A DNA stretch of 64,000 nt, taken from contig NZ_JAEPRJ010000001.1 in NCBI RefSeq assembly GCF_016651435.1, forward strand, positions 2,852,001 to 2,916,000. Reading direction: 5' to 3'. Both the position numbers and the translations under genes were made by a program. The notes under the pieces were generated by a model. It was not told the DNA's origin. It saw only the letters and a list, made by a program, of their open reading frames with translations, and did not search any database. Source of the stretch: Catonella massiliensis (lineage in GTDB: Bacteria; Bacillota; Clostridia; Lachnospirales; Lachnospiraceae). Below, piece by piece: positions 20,521 to 29,230 of the stretch (positions are counted from its first letter, which is position 1; each line of letters starts with the position of its first letter).

Positions 20521-22761
20521 ATGGGAAAAATAGTTGATGTAACATTACGGCTTGTTGATAAAATGTCGAGTCCTTTAAGGATTGCAGGCACATATTTACA
20601 AGATAATGCAAGGCAATGGATGAAGGCTGGCAAGCAGATAGAAAGGTCAGGGAAAGCCATTGCCGGCGTGGGTGCTAATCTAACAAAAACAGTTACTGCC
20701 CCTATTGCGGGAATTGGAGTTGCTTCAGTAAAGCTGGCAGCAGACTTTGAAAAGGGAATGAGTACCGTCCAATCGATATCCGGAGCAACAGGGACAGACC
20801 TTGAAATGCTGTCGAAGAAAGCTAAGGAAATGGGCTTAAAAACAAAGTATTCAGCAAGTGAATCCGCAGAAGCATTTAAGTACATGGCTATGGCTGGCTG
20901 GAAAGCCGGGGAGATGGCAGATGGTATAGAGGGAGTAATGTACCTTGCAGGAGCTACAGGAGAAGACCTTGCAGGCACTTCCGACATCGTTACAGATGCC
21001 CTTACAGCCTTCGGTATGCAGGCAAAGGACACAAATAAATTTGTTGATGTATTAGCGCAGACGGCGAACAAATCAAATACAAGTGTGTCTATGCTGGGAG
21101 AATCCTTTAAGTATGTGGCTCCTGTAGCTGGAGCATTGAAGTTTAATGCTCAGGATGTATCTACTGCCCTTGGACTTATGGCGAATAGTGGTATAAAGGC
21201 ATCATCTGCCGGTACTGCTTTAAGAAGTTTATTCACAAGGATGGCAAAGCCTACAAAAGAATCACAAACAGCGATGGACGCTCTTGGTATATCTCTAACA
21301 GACTCTAAGGGCAACATGAAATCCCTTGATACAATTATGAGGGAGACAAGAAAGAGCTTTGCAGGGCTGACCGAATCGCAGAAGGCACAGTATGCTGCGG
21401 CTCTTGCAGGTAAAACCGGAATGAGTGGATTGCTTGCAATAGTCAACTCTGCCGATAGCGATTTTAACGAGCTTTCAACGGCTATCTACAACTCAGATGG
21501 TGCTTGTAAAAAAATGTATGACACGGCAAATAACAACCTATCGGGCCAGCTTACCATATTAAAGTCAACAATTGAAGGTATAGGGATATCCTTTGGTGAG
21601 CGGTTACTGCCATATATTAAGCAAGGCACGGAATTTATACAGAGATTAGCGGATAAGTTCAACTCACCGACTAAAGCTCAGCAGGATACTATCATCAAAG
21701 TGGGACTTATAGCAGCCGCAGTAGGTCCTGCTATCTTCCTTTTTGGTAGAACGGTCATGGTTGTTGGTAAGCTTGTTAAGACAGTTGGAATGGTTGGCAA
21801 TGCGTTCAAAACAGCCAAAACAGTAATGGGCTTAGTTACAGCCCCTGCAAATGCTGTGGTACTAGGCTTGGCAGCGGTAGTAGTTGCCGGAGTTCTTATA
21901 TATAAAAACTGGGATAAGATAAAGGCAGCAGCCGGCAGATTGTGGAACTTTGTTAAGAATATATTTCAAAGAATTGGAATCTCAGGAGACAGTCTTAAGA
22001 AAAAACTTGCACCTATAGGGCAGAAGTTCAGCGCAATAGGGGAGCATATACAAGGATTTTGGAAGGTTGTCAGTCCTTTGCTCAGCAAGATAGGTGAAGC
22101 AGTGCATGCTGTATTCTCTGTTCTCATCGGAGCTGCCATAGGTTCTGCAATTGGATATTTTAACTCACTTTTCGACGGAATAACAACTATGATTAGCGGT
22201 CTACTAACAGCATTTGATGGGATTATAACCTTTATAACAGGAGTATTTACACTCAATTGGAGCAAGGCTTGGGAAGGTGTAAAAAACATCTTCGGCGGTA
22301 TCTTTGAGGGACTAGGTGGAATGCTTAAAATGCCAATAAATGGCGTAATCTCTATGATAAATGGAGCTATTGCGGGCATAAACAGTATAAGTGTTGATAT
22401 CCCTGACTGGGTGCCCGGTATCGGTGGCGAGAAGTTCGGCATCAATATCCCGCAGTTGCCTATGCTTGCACGAGGCACGGACAACTGGAAAGGTGGATTT
22501 GCTCAAATCTCTGAGAAAGGTGGCGAGATTGTAGACCTTCCTTCAGGAGCTAGAGTATATCCACACGATGAGACTGTAAGGAAAGCATACGCAGATGGTG
22601 CCAAGAGAAACGATGGTAAGTCGGTATATATCGCAAAGCTTGCAGATTCTATAGTTGTAAAAAGCGAAAGCGACATTGATAAGATAGCTGAAGCATTAGC
22701 TAAGAAAATATTTGAGACAAGCGACAATATGGGAGGGGAAGAGATTGGATATATTTATTAA
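20521..22761 (+). CDS. Tail tape measure protein, TP901 type
   Basis: A 746-residue protein. Residues about 60-390 are the TP901 tape measure core: VASVKLAADFEKGMSTVQSI, SASESAEAFKYMAMAGW, TNKSNTSVSMLGESFK-like segments and GTALRSLFTRMAKPTKES. Two hydrophobic clusters follow (IIKVGLIAAAVGPAIFLFGR; VLGLAAVVVAGVLIY) and later membrane-like stretches (VFSVLIGAAIGSAIGYFN). The length sets the tail length; using about 1.5 angstrom per residue gives roughly 110 nm, an inference. The chaperone pair lies directly upstream. C terminus overlaps the baseplate gene. Confidence 0.95.
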   Translation: MGKIVDVTLRLVDKMSSPLRIAGTYLQDNARQWMKAGKQIERSGKAIAGVGANLTKTVTAPIAGIGVASVKLAADFEKGMSTVQSISGATGTDLEMLSKKAKEMGLKTKYSASESAEAFKYMAMAGWKAGEMADGIEGVMYLAGATGEDLAGTSDIVTDALTAFGMQAKDTNKFVDVLAQTANKSNTSVSMLGESFKYVAPVAGALKFNAQDVSTALGLMANSGIKASSAGTALRSLFTRMAKPTKESQTAMDALGISLTDSKGNMKSLDTIMRETRKSFAGLTESQKAQYAAALAGKTGMSGLLAIVNSADSDFNELSTAIYNSDGACKKMYDTANNNLSGQLTILKSTIEGIGISFGERLLPYIKQGTEFIQRLADKFNSPTKAQQDTIIKVGLIAAAVGPAIFLFGRTVMVVGKLVKTVGMVGNAFKTAKTVMGLVTAPANAVVLGLAAVVVAGVLIYKNWDKIKAAAGRLWNFVKNIFQRIGISGDSLKKKLAPIGQKFSAIGEHIQGFWKVVSPLLSKIGEAVHAVFSVLIGAAIGSAIGYFNSLFDGITTMISGLLTAFDGIITFITGVFTLNWSKAWEGVKNIFGGIFEGLGGMLKMPINGVISMINGAIAGINSISVDIPDWVPGIGGEKFGINIPQLPMLARGTDNWKGGFAQISEKGGEIVDLPSGARVYPHDETVRKAYADGAKRNDGKSVYIAKLADSIVVKSESDIDKIAEALAKKIFETSDNMGGEEIGYIY

Positions 22762-23362
22762 TTGGAATAATGAAAAAAACTCTATACTTCTCCCAGTGAA
22801 TCCTGCTAGCTTTGAGATTGAAGGCGCACAGAATAACACTTCTGTATACATTCATAACAAGGGTGAAGTTAACCTTAAAGGCAAGAGAGGGCTCTATGCA
22901 ATTACACTGGAGTCCTTTTTCCCTGCCACGGATTATGATTTCATAAATGGAGAATATCATCCACCTTATGAATACTACTGCAAGAAGTTAAAGAAACTGT
23001 ATGAAAAAAATACTACAGTTCATTTAATCATTACGCAATCGGATATAAATATGTTCTGCACAATTGAAGCATTTAAGTATGGTGAAGCAGAGAGGAACGG
23101 CGATGTTAAATACTCGTTAGCCTTTAAGGAGTACAGAGAAACGGCAGCTAAAAAGAGAATAACCACCAAGACAAGAGAAGCAAATTACTCTTGGAAGAAA
23201 GGCGACACCTGGAGCAAGGTTGTAAAGAAGTGCACCGGTACATCTGATGGATGGAAAAAAATCAGGAACAACAACAAGGCGGTTATCAAAAAGGCTATGA
23301 GGAAGAAGGCAAAAGTAAAAGAAGTGGTGGCTCTTATTGGATATGAGGTGGTGATTAGATAA
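22745..23362 (+). CDS. LysM-containing baseplate protein, XkdP-like
   Basis: TTG 22745 is six bases after GGGAGGGG. The 205-residue product begins MDIFINWNNEKNSILLPVNP, typical of XkdP proteins, and ends in a LysM-like domain (residues about 150-205: YSWKKGDTWSKVVKKCTG, NNKAVIKKAMRKKAKVKEV, GYEVVIR). LysM binds peptidoglycan or acts as a hub scaffold. It overlaps the tape measure end by 17 bases and is followed immediately by XkdQ-like, as in PBSX. Confidence 0.9.
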   Translation: MDIFINWNNEKNSILLPVNPASFEIEGAQNNTSVYIHNKGEVNLKGKRGLYAITLESFFPATDYDFINGEYHPPYEYYCKKLKKLYEKNTTVHLIITQSDINMFCTIEAFKYGEAERNGDVKYSLAFKEYRETAAKKRITTKTREANYSWKKGDTWSKVVKKCTGTSDGWKKIRNNNKAVIKKAMRKKAKVKEVVALIGYEVVIR

Positions 23363-24567
23363 TGGCTATTAAGCTTTTATGGAATAAGAAGTGGCTTGAT
23401 TATACAAGCGTAGAATGGTCAGGCTCGCACAATCAAAGTTCAAGGCAGATTACCTTTTCATTGCCGGCCAACCGTTACGATAAAGGCTTTAAGAATGTAA
23501 ATATCAAACTTGGTGATATCGTAAGCCTGTATGATAGTAAGACAAGGCTTTTCTTAGGAGTTATAACAGCAAGGGAAAAGTCGGCAGAGATAGGTACAGA
23601 AAGCTACACCGCAAGAGACTTCTTACATTATCTGCTTAGATCTATGGGCATGTATAAATTTAAGAATAAGACTCCTGAGCAGATTGTTAAACAAATCTGT
23701 GGCAGTGTAGGCATTAAGATAGAAAAGGTTGCTACTACAGGGGTAGTAATACCCAAGATGATATGTGAGGATATGAGCCTTTATGACATCATTGCCAAGG
23801 CATACAGAAAGGCTTTTCTTAAGACTGGCAAAAGGTATCTGCTGTCTATGAACGCTGATAAGCTGGTTGTATCTGAAAAAGGTCTAAAAAGCGGGATAAC
23901 ACTTAACCAGTCGCAGGATATAACCGGGGCGACCTATTCGGATACTACTGACAACATGGTTAATCTTGTAAAAATCTACAACGATAGTATGAAGCAGATA
24001 GGAGAGGTAAGGCATAAAGACAATATAGATAAGTTCGGCATTTATCAATCCACTTATCAGAAGGAAGATGGAGTAAATGCTAACACAGAGGCAGGCAAGA
24101 TGCTTGTAGGTGTGACACGAGAGGTATCTGTATCAGCTATTGGTTATATTGAGGCTGTGGCAGGGAAAAGCATAGTGATAAAAGACGGTGCTACCGGATT
24201 AAAAGGGATGTTCTATATCACCAATGATAGTCATAGATTTGAAAACGGAACTCACATGATGGACTTAGACCTCGCTTGGAAGTTATTTGACGAAGAAGCT
24301 TCTGAAGACGCAGAAGAGAAGAAAGGAAAGAAGTCCAAAAAGAAAAAGGGCAGAAGAACAGCTAAGCAGAAGGTTACTCCTACATCTACCGTGTATTACC
24401 TCAAGTCCGGAAATGTGTATCATTCAAATTCATCTTGCCGTGTGCTCGAGGGGAATACTCCTAAAAAGACTATATTATCGGAATTATTGAAAGAGACACT
24501 TAAGAAAGGCAAGAATAAAGGCAAGTCAAAGTATAGAGCTTGCAAGATATGCTGCAAGACTGATTAA
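23362..24567 (+). CDS. Baseplate hub protein, XkdQ-like, with added C-terminal cysteine motif
   Basis: A 401-residue protein. Residues 1-300 match XkdQ/late-control-D-like hubs: WNKKWLDYTSVEWSG, KLGDIVSLYDSKTRLFLGVI, YTARDFLHYLLRSMG, LNQSQDITGATYSDT. After a lysine-rich linker (about 305-335) there is an unexpected tail: VYYLKSGNVYHSNSSCRVLEG and YRACKICCKTD. The YHxxxCxxL...CKxC arrangement resembles a small metal-binding (Ada-type) domain seen at ends of other secreted or nuclease proteins. It could stabilise the hub spike with a bound metal. The hub part is confident, the tail is inference. Confidence 0.88.
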   Translation: MAIKLLWNKKWLDYTSVEWSGSHNQSSRQITFSLPANRYDKGFKNVNIKLGDIVSLYDSKTRLFLGVITAREKSAEIGTESYTARDFLHYLLRSMGMYKFKNKTPEQIVKQICGSVGIKIEKVATTGVVIPKMICEDMSLYDIIAKAYRKAFLKTGKRYLLSMNADKLVVSEKGLKSGITLNQSQDITGATYSDTTDNMVNLVKIYNDSMKQIGEVRHKDNIDKFGIYQSTYQKEDGVNANTEAGKMLVGVTREVSVSAIGYIEAVAGKSIVIKDGATGLKGMFYITNDSHRFENGTHMMDLDLAWKLFDEEASEDAEEKKGKKSKKKKGRRTAKQKVTPTSTVYYLKSGNVYHSNSSCRVLEGNTPKKTILSELLKETLKKGKNKGKSKYRACKICCKTD

Positions 24568-24576
24568 GGAGAGCCT

Positions 24577-24906
24577 ATGAATGGATATGAAAAGCTAATA
24601 ATGACCATAAGAAAAGAGGGGGCAAGGAACAATCCACCCTCTCTTTTTATCGGAGAAATGACATCAAAGAACGAATGTGCAATAGGTAGCTTGAGCCTTG
24701 ATAAAGAGGATTTGCTATTTGCTGAGCACTTAACTAAGCGAGTGGTAAGTGAGCTTGATATAAAGGCAGACGATAAAGGAGTAAGCAAGACAGGCACAAA
24801 TGATAAATGTAAGTATATTGAGCCACTTAAGAAGGGCGACAAAGTACTACTTTACAAAGTTGGTGAAGAAAAATATGTAGTAATAGAAAGGGTGGTGAGT
24901 TTGTAG
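24577..24906 (+). CDS. Baseplate protein, XkdR-like (DUF2577)
   Basis: A 109-residue protein with the DUF2577 hallmarks: NPPSLFIGEM, then LKKGDKVLLYKVGEEKYVVIERV at the end. Family members sit between XkdQ and XkdS in contractile tails and form a small OB-like hub piece. Here order and size agree. Overlaps the next gene by one base. Confidence 0.92.
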   Translation: MNGYEKLIMTIRKEGARNNPPSLFIGEMTSKNECAIGSLSLDKEDLLFAEHLTKRVVSELDIKADDKGVSKTGTNDKCKYIEPLKKGDKVLLYKVGEEKYVVIERVVSL

Positions 24907-25310
24907 TGTTCCCTTTTGACATAGACATAGAGGATGAGGAAGAAGTTATTGAGGGCGAAAGCAACCTTAATACAGATTATGAGATAGATTTTAACACCGG
25001 GAGATTGACCGGGCGAATAATTACAGGATTGGCAGCAGTAGTCCAATGGGCAAGGCTTACCTTAGCGACTGAAAGGTACTTTTATAGTCAATATAGTTGG
25101 GACTATGGAAGTGAGCTGCAGAACCTTATAGGGAAGAACCATTCAAAAGACTATATAGAAAGTGAAGTAAAAAGGATATTAAATGAAGCCTTGTTAATAA
25201 ATGAGGCTATAAAGGGTATTGAGGATTTGAAATGTGATACTAACGGCGAAAAGCTCAAGACATCCTTTGGGCTGGAGACTATATACGGAAGAGGTGATAT
25301 AGATGTATGA
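24906..25310 (+). CDS. Baseplate wedge protein, XkdS-like (DUF2634)
   Basis: Starts at GTG 24906 immediately at the end of the DUF2577 gene. The 134-residue product has YEIDFNTGRLTGRIITGL, VVQWARLTLATERYFYSQYSWDYGSEL split over two motifs, and KGIEDLKC, matching DUF2634/gp25-like wedge proteins (lysozyme-like fold). Overlaps baseplate J by eight bases. Confidence 0.92.
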   Translation: MFPFDIDIEDEEEVIEGESNLNTDYEIDFNTGRLTGRIITGLAAVVQWARLTLATERYFYSQYSWDYGSELQNLIGKNHSKDYIESEVKRILNEALLINEAIKGIEDLKCDTNGEKLKTSFGLETIYGRGDIDV

Positions 25311-26367
25311 GGATAAGACCTACAATAATATTATGGCTGAAATGATGGCGGATTTCGGCGCAGATGTGCGAACAGATGAAGGCTCGCTTGCTTTCAACGC
25401 GTGTGCAAAAATTGCCGAAAAGCTGGAAGATGTCTATGGCGACATGGACGAGTTGGAGCGAAACATGTATCCGGATACTCAGGACCTGCCTCATCTGATA
25501 AGGAACGCAAAGGGTAAGATTGAGTATTTATATGCTTATCCTGCCGTGGTAAAGGGGGTATTTAAGCAGGATATCGAAATAGGAGAACAGTTTATCTGTG
25601 GCAATTATACCTATACTGTATCTGAAAAGATTGAGGAGCACACCTACAAGCTCACCTGTGATACGGATGGGGCTGAGGTGAACACCAATAAGGGCGAGCT
25701 TATCCCTGCTAACTACATTGATGACTACAAGGGTGGAGAGATTACTGAGATTATAATTCAAGGTGCAGATGATGAAGAGGAAGAAGTGTTTAGAAAGAGG
25801 CTCCTTGACACCTTTAAGAATATTCATTTTGGCGGGAATAAAGCGGATTACCGAAAGCTGCTAAACGATCGCAAGGAAGTTGGAGGTTGTAAGCCTAAGA
25901 GAAGAGCGGAGGGCAGTCCTTGGGTAGATATTGTAGTAATATCAAGTACCTTCAACACTCCGTCTGCTGAGGTCATAAAAGATATTCAAGAGTATATAGA
26001 TCCTGAGGCTACGCATGGCGAAGGCGATGGGATGGCTCCGTGCTGCCATTCTGTACAGATAAAAGGGGCTGAAAGCGTAAAAATCAACATATCAGCTAAA
26101 ATTGTATTTGAGGGTGGCTATTCTGCCGAAACCTCAAGAAGCCATATTGAGGAAGCTATTGAGAAGTATTTAAGTGAATTAAGGAAAGGATGGGAGGCTA
26201 ACGAGTTCAACGACATGACGGTAAGGCTTTCAAGGATTGAGGCTAATATCCTTAATATTCCGGGTATTCTTGATATTGAAAACACAACTCTAAATGGTGT
26301 GCCAGGCAACACAACTTTGACATATGAAAAAATACCAGTAAAAGGTGAGGTGGTTATAAATGTTTAA
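25303..26367 (+). CDS. Baseplate J-like protein, XkdT-like
   Basis: A 354-residue protein with the baseplate J signatures: YPDTQDLPHLIRNAKGK, VTGVFKQD-like strand region, EEEEVFRKRLLDTFKNIHFGG, SPWVDIVVISS, and the end NTTLTYEKIPVKGEVVINV. It forms the wedge that triggers sheath contraction. Good RBS (GAGGTGATATAG). Both ends overlap neighbours, as in a compact tail operon. Confidence 0.95.
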   Translation: MYEDKTYNNIMAEMMADFGADVRTDEGSLAFNACAKIAEKLEDVYGDMDELERNMYPDTQDLPHLIRNAKGKIEYLYAYPAVVKGVFKQDIEIGEQFICGNYTYTVSEKIEEHTYKLTCDTDGAEVNTNKGELIPANYIDDYKGGEITEIIIQGADDEEEEVFRKRLLDTFKNIHFGGNKADYRKLLNDRKEVGGCKPKRRAEGSPWVDIVVISSTFNTPSAEVIKDIQEYIDPEATHGEGDGMAPCCHSVQIKGAESVKINISAKIVFEGGYSAETSRSHIEEAIEKYLSELRKGWEANEFNDMTVRLSRIEANILNIPGILDIENTTLNGVPGNTTLTYEKIPVKGEVVINV

Positions 26368-26884
26368 TGCGCCGGAGATAATTCTTGAAATCCCTGAGAT
26401 ATCAACCTTGTACAAGCGAAATGATAAGCAGGCAATAGAGCTTGACGAGGCTTTGAATGCCTTCGATGATAATACAAGTTTTGATCAAATGAGGGAATCA
26501 GGGATAAAAAGGTGGGAAAAGATATTTAACATCATTCCCTTAGATGATGATACCCTCGAAGAAAGGCGGCTTAGGGTACACGCAAAAAGCCTTGAAAAGG
26601 CTCCGTATTCCCGAAGGATTGTTAAAAGAAGAATAAGTAACTTCTGTGAAGAGGGCTGTAGAGTGTCCTTTTCGGATGATAGGCTGTCGGTAGATGTAAA
26701 GATAGGACTTAAGTCGAGGAGGATGCAAAAAACGGTTGAGAGCTTTTTAGAGGATGCCTTGCCCCTTAATATGACTTATGTGGTAAGTGTTCTTTTCAAT
26801 CAGTATTTTAAGTTTGGCCATTTGAAGTATAAGGATGTAAAGGTGTATAAGTGCAGTGAATTAAGAGAAAGGATATTTGAATAA
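26360..26884 (+). CDS. Baseplate/tail protein, YmfQ/XkdU-like (DUF2313)
   Basis: A 174-residue protein showing the YmfQ pattern: SIKRWEKIFNIIPLDDDTLEERRLR region, PYSRRIVKRRISNF, and a last domain with strand segments RLSVDVKIGLKSRRM and LPLNMTYVV. The family joins the wedge to tail fibres. Position right after baseplate J supports it. Confidence 0.9.
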   Translation: MFNAPEIILEIPEISTLYKRNDKQAIELDEALNAFDDNTSFDQMRESGIKRWEKIFNIIPLDDDTLEERRLRVHAKSLEKAPYSRRIVKRRISNFCEEGCRVSFSDDRLSVDVKIGLKSRRMQKTVESFLEDALPLNMTYVVSVLFNQYFKFGHLKYKDVKVYKCSELRERIFE

Positions 26885-27348
26885 TGAGGAGAAGCACAAA
26901 TTTACAGTTGAAGCTTCCTGAAGGAGACGACTTTTTCAATATCGAAGACTTCAACGAAAACTCGGAGATAATCGATCGTAAGCTGACTGAGTTCAATAAT
27001 AAGCTGCCTGAGTTAGCCGTAAACTCTGAACAGATAAAGGAAGAGCTTAAAACACAAGCAGAGCAGTTGTTGATTAAGCAGAAAGAAGATGTTGCCAAGC
27101 AGATGGCAGAGGTAAAAAAAGAGGTTGCAAAGGCCATCAAGGACATAGCCGACAGCAAGGGAGCGTCTACAACAACCTTCAATGCTGACGGCTCAATAAC
27201 AACCGAGACCAGCCTTGAAGTAATTACTACAACCTTCAATAAGGCTGATAAGTCAATCCTTGAAAAACACGCATATAAGAACGGAACAAGCAAGACCTTA
27301 AAGATTGTTTTTGAAAGTAAATCTATAAGAACAACGGAGGTGGGATAA
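26884..27348 (+). CDS. Tail fibre-related coiled-coil protein
   Basis: A 154-residue protein beginning MRRSTNLQLKLPEGDDFFNI, a start seen on tail fibre or fibre-attachment proteins of clostridial phages. Residues about 45-95 are a long charged coiled coil (LKTQAEQLLIKQKEDVAKQ). The end is strand-rich and Thr-rich. It precedes the repeat-bearing fibre gene by one base. Role as fibre base is inferred. Confidence 0.75.
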   Translation: MRRSTNLQLKLPEGDDFFNIEDFNENSEIIDRKLTEFNNKLPELAVNSEQIKEELKTQAEQLLIKQKEDVAKQMAEVKKEVAKAIKDIADSKGASTTTFNADGSITTETSLEVITTTFNKADKSILEKHAYKNGTSKTLKIVFESKSIRTTEVG

Positions 27349-27349
27349 T

Positions 27350-28249
27350 ATGAGTTGGGCAGAAGTATCAAAAGTTAATGGAGATTTCCTTAATGCATCC
27401 TTGGATATAAAGATGCATCTAACGGACTACAAGATGCATGGGAAGAAGTCCTATGTATTCCAAATCAAGGACTTGCTACATGGGATATACGAATGTACGT
27501 ATATTTCCATGAACGACCAAGACATCAACGGAGAGGCTCTTGAGTATTTGCTGAAGAATAATAAGCACGCAGGGGAAACGTTAACGCAAATATTTGACCT
27601 TGGGAGAAAAGACGAATTCAAAACATTGCGGACGATGCAGGCAGTAGCCTCTTCAAGTACAGCGATGCAGGCAGTATTGGCTTCAAGTACAGCGATGCAG
27701 GCAGTATTGGCTTCAAGTACAGCGATGCAGGCAGTATTGGCTTCAAGTACAGCGATGCAGGCAGTATTGGCTTCAAGTACAGCGATGCAGGCAGTAGCCT
27801 CTTCAAGTACAGCGATAACAGAAATATTTAAGTCCAGTGAATACATTGAGAAAATGCTTACTATAATGGGAAAATCTAAAGTAGCTCTAAATACATTTAA
27901 GAGTTCCGAAACCATTATGATTAAATTTAATAAATTATCAGATGTATTAAGGGCTAAGTTTGCGGATGAAGTCGAGAAAAGAAATATTAATCATGAATAT
28001 TATACAAGCGGGCATATAATTCAGACCCCAACATTACTTTGTGAATATACAAATGGTGCGGGGTACACTGGTGGCGGAGCTGGCGCCATAGGTAAAAGCA
28101 CAATAACATTAGTTGGCGAGAGTGCTCAACTAAACATATCTGTTAAGAATAAATTTATAACTGATTTTGATTACAATAGAGACAGTTTAGTGTCAAATAA
28201 CTTTGGTTACCCACAATATTGTAAAAATGTATCAATCATATGCGCCTAA
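27350..28249 (+). CDS. Putative tail fibre with 10-residue tandem repeat
   Basis: A 299-residue protein. Residues 1-90 are a unique head (MSWAEVSKVNGDF; CTYISMNDQDINGEAL). Residues about 96-155 are six copies of a 10-residue unit (MQAVLASSTA type), encoded by six perfect or near-perfect 30-bp DNA repeats, then decaying copies (ITEIFKSSEYIEKML). A glycine-rich end follows (NGAGYTGGGAGAIG), like exposed fibre tips. Repeats of this kind form rod-like or beta-helical shafts. The 30-bp period keeps frame when copies are gained or lost. Receptor binding is inferred from position after YmfQ-like and before XkdX-like genes. Confidence 0.75.
   Translation: MSWAEVSKVNGDFLNASLDIKMHLTDYKMHGKKSYVFQIKDLLHGIYECTYISMNDQDINGEALEYLLKNNKHAGETLTQIFDLGRKDEFKTLRTMQAVASSSTAMQAVLASSTAMQAVLASSTAMQAVLASSTAMQAVLASSTAMQAVASSSTAITEIFKSSEYIEKMLTIMGKSKVALNTFKSSETIMIKFNKLSDVLRAKFADEVEKRNINHEYYTSGHIIQTPTLLCEYTNGAGYTGGGAGAIGKSTITLVGESAQLNISVKNKFITDFDYNRDSLVSNNFGYPQYCKNVSIICA
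27634..27813 (+). repeat. Six 30-bp tandem repeats in the tail fibre gene
   Basis: Units start at 27634, 27664, 27694, 27724, 27754 and 27784, each beginning GATGCAGGCAGT. The four inner copies are identical (TATTGGCTTC in the variable part); the first and last share a different version (AGCCTCTTC). This mirror-like layout suggests recent duplication of the inner unit between two older copies. Confidence 0.97.
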
Positions 28250-28266
28250 TAGTAAGGAGGAAAGCA

Positions 28267-28521
28267 ATGAAAGGATTTATAGACGAATTTAATGAGCGGA
28301 CAGACAGCATGAACGCTCAAATTAATGAGCTAGAAGCTCAGCTAAGCGAAAAAAATAAGACAATAGAAGAGCTTAAAGAGGAGTTGAATAGAAAAGATGA
28401 GGAGAATAAGAGGGCAATATCAAGCCTATCGGAGGAGAATCAGGCGCTTAAGACACATCTTAATTCGACGGCGCTTGCGCTCGCCGAATTTTATGAAGCT
28501 ACTATGGCAAATAATGCATGA
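28267..28521 (+). CDS. Small coiled-coil tail protein
   Basis: ATG 28267 lies after TAAGGAGGAAAGCA; the frame extends upstream only into the fibre gene. The 84-residue product is nearly all coiled coil (MNAQINELEAQLSEKNK, TIEELKEELNRKDEE) and ends EFYEATMANNA. Such proteins are frequent between fibre and XkdX genes and may be fibre chaperones. Function uncertain. Confidence 0.7.
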   Translation: MKGFIDEFNERTDSMNAQINELEAQLSEKNKTIEELKEELNRKDEENKRAISSLSEENQALKTHLNSTALALAEFYEATMANNA

Positions 28522-28564
28522 CATATGCGTTATTATAAAAATTTTTATGAAGGGAGGTGGCGAC

Positions 28565-28714
28565 ATGGTAGACTTTTATACATTTCTTGTTGTATCAGAG
28601 CTTAAAAAGTTTAAAGATGTATTGTCATTTTTAAAGCCAAAAGTAAAGGCTAGACTTGAAGAGCTTGGGCATCCTGAACTTGCAACAGAAGAAGAACCAA
28701 AGGGCAATGCCTAA
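28565..28714 (+). CDS. XkdX-family small tail protein
   Basis: ATG 28565 follows AGGGAGGTGGCG. The 49-residue product (MVDFYTFLVVSELKKFKDVL, later KARLEELGHPEL) fits the XkdX-like family found at the end of tail operons, just before holin genes. The frame is open further upstream over the coiled-coil gene but lacks a start signal there. A strong terminator follows. Confidence 0.75.
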   Translation: MVDFYTFLVVSELKKFKDVLSFLKPKVKARLEELGHPELATEEEPKGNA

Positions 28715-28728
28715 ATAGGCAGTAGTCT

Positions 28729-28765
28729 ATATCCCATATCGCTTAAGGTGATATGGGATATTTTT
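28729..28765 (+). terminator. Intrinsic terminator after tail operon
   Basis: ATATCCCATATC (28729-28740) pairs perfectly with GATATGGGATAT (28750-28761) around nine bases, followed by TTTTT. It separates the tail operon from the lysis genes. Confidence 0.85.
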
Positions 28766-28786
28766 ATTAAAAAGTGGAGGTGTTAA

Positions 28787-29230
28787 ATGGAATTAAATGT
28801 TATAAAAGCGGTGATAGGGATATTAGGAGCTTCCATCGCTTCACTATTTGGAGGATGGGATACGGCAATGGTGACATTACTTATATTTATGGCGATTGAC
28901 TACATTAGCGGTCTTATAGTGGCAGCAGTATTCAAGAAAAGCCCTAAGACAGAAACAGGTGCCTTGGAGAGTAGGGCGGGGTTTAAGGGGTTATTCAGAA
29001 AAGGTATGACACTTTTAATCGTGCTAATCGCTTGCAGAATGGATTTAGTAATGCACACAAATTTTATCAGGGATGCTGTCGTAATTGCATATATAGTCAA
29101 TGAAAGTATTTCAATTATAGAAAACGCAGGGCTTATGGGCATACCTGTACCAAAAGCAATTATAAAAGCTATAGACATATTAAAGAGAAAAGAAGATGAA
29201 AAGGAAACTAACAAGAAGGAGGGCGAATAG
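28787..29230 (+). CDS. Phage holin, toxin-secretion/lysis family
   Basis: A 147-residue protein with four hydrophobic stretches (VIKAVIGILGASIASLFGGW, TLLIFMAIDYISGLIVAAVF, MTLLIVLIACRM, AVVIAYIVNESISII) and the conserved signature DYISGL and NESISIIENAGLMG of the Cph1/toxin-secretion holin family. It makes membrane holes that release endolysin at the end of infection. The tail is charged (KRKEDEKETNKKEGE). Next gene follows by one base. Confidence 0.93.
   Translation: MELNVIKAVIGILGASIASLFGGWDTAMVTLLIFMAIDYISGLIVAAVFKKSPKTETGALESRAGFKGLFRKGMTLLIVLIACRMDLVMHTNFIRDAVVIAYIVNESISIIENAGLMGIPVPKAIIKAIDILKRKEDEKETNKKEGE

Noticed and set aside
20505..21071. Long minus-strand frame opposite the tape measure gene
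   Set aside because: Antisense to a clearly identified protein; composition follows from codon bias of the plus strand.
26808..27371. Minus-strand hydrophobic frame opposite tail genes
   Set aside because: Hydrophobicity comes from reading a charged coiled coil backwards; the plus strand gene has RBS and family match.
27634..27813. CRISPR or intergenic satellite
   Set aside because: Units are contiguous without spacers and translate in frame as a 10-residue repeat inside the fibre gene.
27451..27915. Minus-strand reading frames over the fibre repeats
   Set aside because: They arise from the 30-base repeat read backwards; no ribosome binding site and no coherent domain.
27350..28249. Diversity-generating retroelement target
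   Set aside because: No reverse transcriptase or template repeat was seen in the window; variation potential comes from tandem repeats.
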